Assembly (NCBI RefSeq): GCF_005116465.1
Contig: NZ_SWBM01000001.1
Coordinates: forward strand, 496,001-560,000
Source: Robertmurraya kyonggiensis
GTDB taxonomy: Bacteria > Bacillota > Bacilli > Bacillales > Cytobacillaceae
Reading direction: 5' to 3'
DNA length: 64,000 nt
How positions within the stretch are numbered: the first letter of the stretch is position 1; the number at the start of each line of letters is the position of its first letter. The notes beneath the pieces are model-generated. The model worked only from the letters and a program-made list of their open reading frames with translations. It did no database searches and had not been told where the DNA came from. This document shows, one piece after another, positions 59,990 through 64,000 of the stretch. The position numbers were made by a program, and so were the translations under genes.

Positions 59990-61111
59990 ATGCCATTTGT
60001 TCAAATTCGTAGAGACTTACACAAAATACCTGAACTAGGGTTTCAAGAGTATAAAACGCAGAGCTACTTGTTGAATTACTTACAATCTTTACCTCAAGAT
60101 CGACTCCAAATAAAAACATGGAAAACAGGAATTTTTGTCAAGATCGACGGGCTCAATCCACAAAAAACGATCGGTTATCGAACGGATATTGATGGACTTC
60201 CGATCGTTGAGGAGACAAACCTGCCGTTTCAGTCAGAGCATCCTGATAATATGCATGCATGTGGGCATGATGTCCATATGAGTATTGCGTTAGGCTTGGT
60301 CACTCATTTTGTGCAAAATCCAATAAGGGATAACCTATTGTTTATTTTCCAACCAGCAGAGGAAGGACCAGGTGGAGCAGAACCGATGCTGAAGTCGGAG
60401 ATAATGAAGGAATGGAAGCCGGATATGATTTTTGCCCTTCACGTTGCTCCTGAATATCCTGTAGGTTCAATTGCAATGAAAGAAGGCTTACTGTTTGCTA
60501 ATACGTCAGAGTTATTTATTGACTTAAAAGGCAAAGGCGGGCATGCTGCATACCCTCATCAAACGAATGATATGGTTGTGGCAGCTTGTTCGCTCGTCAC
60601 ACAATTACAGTCGATTGTTGCAAGAAATGTAAATCCTTTAGATAGTGCAGTTATCACGATAGGAAAGATTACAGGTGGTACGGTACAAAATATCATTGCG
60701 GAGAAAGCAAGGCTTGAAGGTACCATTCGAACCCTTTCTGCAGAGTCAATGGTTAAGGTGAAAAAGAGAATTGAAGCGATTGTAAAAGGAATCGAAGTAG
60801 GATATGAATGTGAAACAAGCATTGATTACGGAAGCATGTACTATCAGGTATATAATGAAGAAACATTAACAAGAGAATTCATGGATTTTGTTTCGGAGAA
60901 CACCGAAATCAATGTAATTGAATGTGAAAAGGCAATGACTGGCGAAGATTTTGGTTATATGCTAAAAGAAATCCCTGGCTTCATGCTATGGCTTGGTGTT
61001 GATTCAGAATTTGGTCTGCACCATTCGAAGTTGAATCCAAGTGAGGATGCTATCGATACAGCGATTTCGTTCATTTCGAGATATATAAAGTTCAAAGGGA
61101 ACCAGAGCTAA
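59990..61111 (+). CDS. dapL: N-acetyldiaminopimelate deacetylase DapL-type (YkuR)
   Basis: 373 residues; ATG at 59990 after GGCGGAGGGATGAGAA. M20 peptidase/amidohydrolase family with metal ligands in [24 protein letters not shown] and HVAPEYPVG, and a C-terminal His in GLHHSKLNP. It removes acetate from N-acetyl-LL-diaminopimelate in the last acetylase-branch step. Order dapH-dapL is as in B. subtilis ykuQ-ykuR. The symbol dapL is also used for an unrelated aminotransferase in other bacteria; here it denotes the deacetylase. Confidence 0.93.
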   Translation: MPFVQIRRDLHKIPELGFQEYKTQSYLLNYLQSLPQDRLQIKTWKTGIFVKIDGLNPQKTIGYRTDIDGLPIVEETNLPFQSEHPDNMHACGHDVHMSIALGLVTHFVQNPIRDNLLFIFQPAEEGPGGAEPMLKSEIMKEWKPDMIFALHVAPEYPVGSIAMKEGLLFANTSELFIDLKGKGGHAAYPHQTNDMVVAACSLVTQLQSIVARNVNPLDSAVITIGKITGGTVQNIIAEKARLEGTIRTLSAESMVKVKKRIEAIVKGIEVGYECETSIDYGSMYYQVYNEETLTREFMDFVSENTEINVIECEKAMTGEDFGYMLKEIPGFMLWLGVDSEFGLHHSKLNPSEDAIDTAISFISRYIKFKGNQS

Positions 61112-61136
61112 ATCAAAAAAGCTCTGGTTTTTCTTA
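61100..61136 (+). terminator. terminator overlapping the end of the deacetylase gene
   Basis: AACCAGAGC and GCTCTGGTT form a perfect 9-bp stem around a 12-base loop with a T-run; the stop codon lies in the loop. Confidence 0.92.
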
Positions 61137-61281
61137 TTCTTATTAATCAGACTTGTATCAAAGATAAAAAGTTTTCAAAAAAGGAAAATAATTCACAAAA
61201 ATAGTGGCAAATTATTTCGTAATCCGTTATATTTGTAGTTACGTTCTAATTTTTTTTTGAAGAACTGGGGGGGAACGGATT

Positions 61282-63036
61282 TTGGAAACTTTTAAAAAGC
61301 TTAAGGAGTTTTATTGGCCTTATAAGAAGTATTTTTTATGGTCTATTTTGTTTATGCTGCTCATTACAGGAATTACAGTCGTCTATCCAATTATTCTTCA
61401 AATTACCATTGATGAAGTAGTTCTTGGTGGAAAATACGAATGGATTCCATACTTAGCTCTAGGTTTTATCGGGATTATGATTATTAAAGGGGCGGGAACA
61501 TATATTCATCAGTATACAGGTGAACTGTTTGGGATCACTTCTGTATATAGACTAAGAAATGCATTATATGGCAAGCTGCAATTCTTGCCTTTTCGCTATT
61601 ATGATAATGCGAAGACAGGGGATTTAATGTCGAGGCTGACTTCAGATGTTGAAGGCTTTCGATTCTTTTTATCTTTTGGATTTTCTGAATTATTACGATT
61701 GATCATTTTGATTGCAACCACATTTGGGGTTATGTTTTACTATTCTCCATCGCTTACTTTTGTAACATTAGCCACACTTCCTTTTTTAGCGATAGTTGTA
61801 TATAAATTTGAAAAATCCGTACATCCTGCTTTCAGAGGTATCCGAAAATCCTTTGGAAAACTAAATACAAACGTCCAGGAGAATATTAGCGGAATTAATA
61901 CTGTAAAATCTTTATCTCGTGAAGACTTTGTTATTGATAAATTCAATTCTTCCAATGGTGATTATAAAGACAAATATCTTTTTACCTCTGGAATATGGGC
62001 TAAATATTTTCCGCTTATGGAGTTTCTAGGGAATATCAGTGTCGTGCTTCTATTTTCCTATGGAGGATATTTAGTCATTAACGACAGTCTCCAGCCGGGA
62101 GAGCTTGTTGCTTTTTATAGCTTAGTAGGCTATATCATTTGGCCGATTGCAAATCTTGGCTTCGTAATCAATCTATTTTCACAATCGAAGGCTTCTGGAG
62201 AGAGATTACTAGAAATACTTGAGGAAGACAACGAAATCAAGGAAATGGATGAAGCGATTCATGCCAACAAGCTAAAAGGTGATGTTGAGTTTGAAAATGT
62301 AACGCTTCGCTATGGGGTAGATGACCAGGAGGCATTGTATGATATCACCTTCCAAGCCGCACCTGGTAAAGTAATTGGACTAATTGGTTCAACAGGTTCT
62401 GGAAAAACGAGTTTGACTCAATTGATGACACGGTTCTATGAGCCGATCCGCGGAGATGTGTTAATTGATGGTGTTAGTGTAAAAAACTATTCTCTTCATT
62501 CATTAAGAAGTAATATCGGCTTTGTCTTGCAAGAATCATTTCTATTCTCGTCCTCCATTAAGGCGAATATTTCATACGGGCGTCCTGATGCAACGATGGA
62601 GGAAATTATCGATGCGGCGAAGAGAGCTCAAGCTCATGAATTTATCATGGAGTTACCAGATGGGTATGACACGATGTTAGGAGAAAGAGGCATGGGGTTG
62701 TCTGGTGGTCAAAAACAACGAATTGCCATTGCCCGTTCTATCTGTGTTGATCCGAGTATCTTGATTCTCGATGATGCGACGAGCGCGGTTGATATGGAAA
62801 CAGAGTTTCAAATTCAGAAGGCATTAAAAGAAGTTATGAAAGGCCGTACAACCTTTATCATCGCTCATCGTATTTCATCTTTGAAGCACGCTGACGAAAT
62901 TCTCGTTTTAGAGAATGGTAAAATCGTTGAGCGTGGGACACACGAATTTCTCGTCTCGAATGATGGTCCATATCAGCGTATTTATAATATTCAATATCAG
63001 GATCAAGAAAAAGTAATGCAAGAGCAGATAGGTTAG
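61282..63036 (+). CDS. ABC exporter half-transporter, first subunit
   Basis: 584 residues from a TTG at 61282 with GGGGGGGAACGG upstream. Residues about 1-320 hold six membrane helices (ABC type I exporter). The nucleotide-binding domain has Walker A IGSTGSGKTSL, Q-loop VLQESFLFSS, signature LSGGQKQRIA, Walker B SILILDDATSAVD (Asp, not Glu, at the usual catalytic position) and H-loop IIAHRIS. It fits heterodimeric multidrug or lipid exporters such as B. subtilis YfiB/YfiC. The second subunit starts 10 bases after its stop. Confidence 0.9.
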   Translation: METFKKLKEFYWPYKKYFLWSILFMLLITGITVVYPIILQITIDEVVLGGKYEWIPYLALGFIGIMIIKGAGTYIHQYTGELFGITSVYRLRNALYGKLQFLPFRYYDNAKTGDLMSRLTSDVEGFRFFLSFGFSELLRLIILIATTFGVMFYYSPSLTFVTLATLPFLAIVVYKFEKSVHPAFRGIRKSFGKLNTNVQENISGINTVKSLSREDFVIDKFNSSNGDYKDKYLFTSGIWAKYFPLMEFLGNISVVLLFSYGGYLVINDSLQPGELVAFYSLVGYIIWPIANLGFVINLFSQSKASGERLLEILEEDNEIKEMDEAIHANKLKGDVEFENVTLRYGVDDQEALYDITFQAAPGKVIGLIGSTGSGKTSLTQLMTRFYEPIRGDVLIDGVSVKNYSLHSLRSNIGFVLQESFLFSSSIKANISYGRPDATMEEIIDAAKRAQAHEFIMELPDGYDTMLGERGMGLSGGQKQRIAIARSICVDPSILILDDATSAVDMETEFQIQKALKEVMKGRTTFIIAHRISSLKHADEILVLENGKIVERGTHEFLVSNDGPYQRIYNIQYQDQEKVMQEQIG

Positions 63037-63046
63037 GAGGGATTCG

Positions 63047-64000
63047 ATGAACAAGAAAAAGGAATCAATCAATGAAAATGTACTAAAAAGATTTCAGTAT
63101 TCTACAGAACAAGTAATTGAAAAGCCTTTTAACTGGCAACAAATGATCAGGCTCTTTGGTTACATGAAGCCATATAGTAAAAATTACTTACCTTTGTCGG
63201 TTCTGATGGTACTCCTAACTACAGCTGTCCGTCTCATCATCCCAATTATGATTGGGGTATACGTTTTAGACAAAGCGATTATTGAAAAAGATACGGGCAT
63301 GTTGACTCAATTAATTATTTGGATCGCTGTTTTGTATACTTTATTTTATATCGCCAATATTCTAAGAATACGATGGATGAATCAGTTAGGGCAAAGTGTT
63401 ATTTATGATTTGCGTCAACATCTATTTACGCATGTTCAGAGCCTTTCGCATCGCTTTTTTGATCAACGTTCAGCAGGCTCGATTCTCGTTCGTATTATGA
63501 ACGATATCAATTCCTTACAGGAATTATTTACGAATGGGGTCATTAATCTATTGATGGACATGATTTTACTTGTTGGGATATTTACGATTCTGTTTTCTTT
63601 AAGCCCTCAATTAACATTGGCAGTCATGGTTATTCTTCCTCTCATGTTTTTTATTACGACGAGCTTAAGAAGAAATATCCGTCGTTCATGGCAAATTGTA
63701 CGTTTGAATCAATCAAAGCTAAATTCTCACTTGAATGAAAGTATTCAAGGGATTCGAGTGACCCAATCTTTTACACAGGAAAGGGAAAACATGGGATTCT
63801 TTGATGGTGTGAATACCGAGACTTTCGAAAGCTGGAGAGTCGCCTCTAAGAAAAACTCTATGTTCAGACCATTTGTTGAGCTTACGAATGCAGTGGGGAC
63901 GGCGGTTTTAATTTGGTATGGTGTTCACTTAATGCAAACAGGATCCTTAACTATCGGTGTCTTTGTATCTTTTGCCTTTTATTTAGGAATGTTCTGGGAA
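63047..64000 (+). CDS. ABC exporter half-transporter, second subunit, truncated by window end
   Basis: Open from the ATG at 63047 (TTAGGAGGGATTCG upstream) to the last base, 318 codons. It starts MNKKKESINENVLKRFQYST and shows an ABC exporter membrane domain: about five helices so far and SLSHRFFDQRSAGSILVRIM, the coupling region typical of the family. The nucleotide-binding domain lies outside. The longer polar N-terminus than its partner, and the layout, resemble YfiC of the B. subtilis YfiBC pair. With the previous gene it should form a heterodimer. Confidence 0.88.
   Translation, partial: MNKKKESINENVLKRFQYSTEQVIEKPFNWQQMIRLFGYMKPYSKNYLPLSVLMVLLTTAVRLIIPIMIGVYVLDKAIIEKDTGMLTQLIIWIAVLYTLFYIANILRIRWMNQLGQSVIYDLRQHLFTHVQSLSHRFFDQRSAGSILVRIMNDINSLQELFTNGVINLLMDMILLVGIFTILFSLSPQLTLAVMVILPLMFFITTSLRRNIRRSWQIVRLNQSKLNSHLNESIQGIRVTQSFTQERENMGFFDGVNTETFESWRVASKKNSMFRPFVELTNAVGTAVLIWYGVHLMQTGSLTIGVFVSFAFYLGMFWE

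Overview
The window comes from an AT-rich, endospore-forming Bacillaceae chromosome (Bacillus sensu lato). Evidence: an alpha/beta-type SASP gene, SASP-like small genes, two phosphorelay-type histidine kinases, a Spo0E-type phosphatase, GGAGG-type ribosome binding sites with frequent TTG/GTG starts, and gene order resembling the B. subtilis clpE-ykvI-ykvS-ptsHI-ykwC-patA-cheV-ykyB-ykuE-ykuI-ykuJ-ykuL-ccpC-dapH-dapL region. No rRNA, tRNA, CRISPR array, prophage or intact IS was seen.

Layout. (1) 1-8.2 kb: truncated SASP gene; glycolate oxidase pair glcD-glcF with a CdaR/PucR-type regulator; a Ktr/Trk potassium channel subunit; two tiny SASP-like genes; a B12-binding radical SAM protein. (2) 8.3-18.2 kb: a lactate module: permease lutP, regulator lutR, lutABC, then a two-gene 2-oxoacid:ferredoxin oxidoreductase (gamma-delta fusion plus alpha-beta fusion). 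Two copies of the GTCATC-N-GATGAC palindrome, the LutR-type operator, lie before lutP and lutA. (3) 18.4-20.9 kb: PAS histidine kinase, ogt, Spo0E-like phosphatase. (4) 21.4-24.9 kb: a complete fixABCX operon. (5) 24.9-34.1 kb: DUF2512 protein, small proteins, MFS and APH-fold proteins, Cache-type kinase, MarR regulator, M3 peptidase, czrA-czcD zinc efflux. (6) 34.1-49 kb: CtsR-controlled clpE, ykvI, CPBP protease, PilZ protein, ptsHI, ykwC, DUF2975/HTH pair, patA, cheV, ykyB. (7) 49-64 kb: PAS-PAS-GGDEF-EAL protein, ykuE, ykuI, MBL-fold protein, ykuJ, darB, MDR pump, ccpC, dapH-dapL and a two-gene ABC exporter running off the end.

How it fits together. LutP imports lactate, LutABC oxidises it to pyruvate, and the adjacent oxidoreductase could convert pyruvate (or another 2-oxoacid) to an acyl-CoA while reducing ferredoxin. 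FixABCX, 3 kb downstream, is by family the electron-bifurcating complex linking NADH, quinone and ferredoxin/flavodoxin. This low-potential electron circuit beside quinone-linked lactate and glycolate oxidation, in a Bacillus-type genome, is the most interesting assembly here. GlcDF adds glycolate oxidation and cre-like sites suggest CcpA control of both. DapH, PatA and DapL complete the acetylase branch of diaminopimelate synthesis. PilZ, GGDEF-EAL and YkuI form a c-di-GMP theme; DarB belongs to c-di-AMP signalling.

The non-coding DNA is also informative: two copies of a roughly 170-bp two-hairpin element (20.9 and 30.1 kb), a MITE-like duplicated segment bounded by perfect 13-bp inverted repeats (41.7-42.1 kb), a hairpin array whose stems appear to covary (55.8-55.95 kb) and a short repeat cluster (8.3-8.4 kb).
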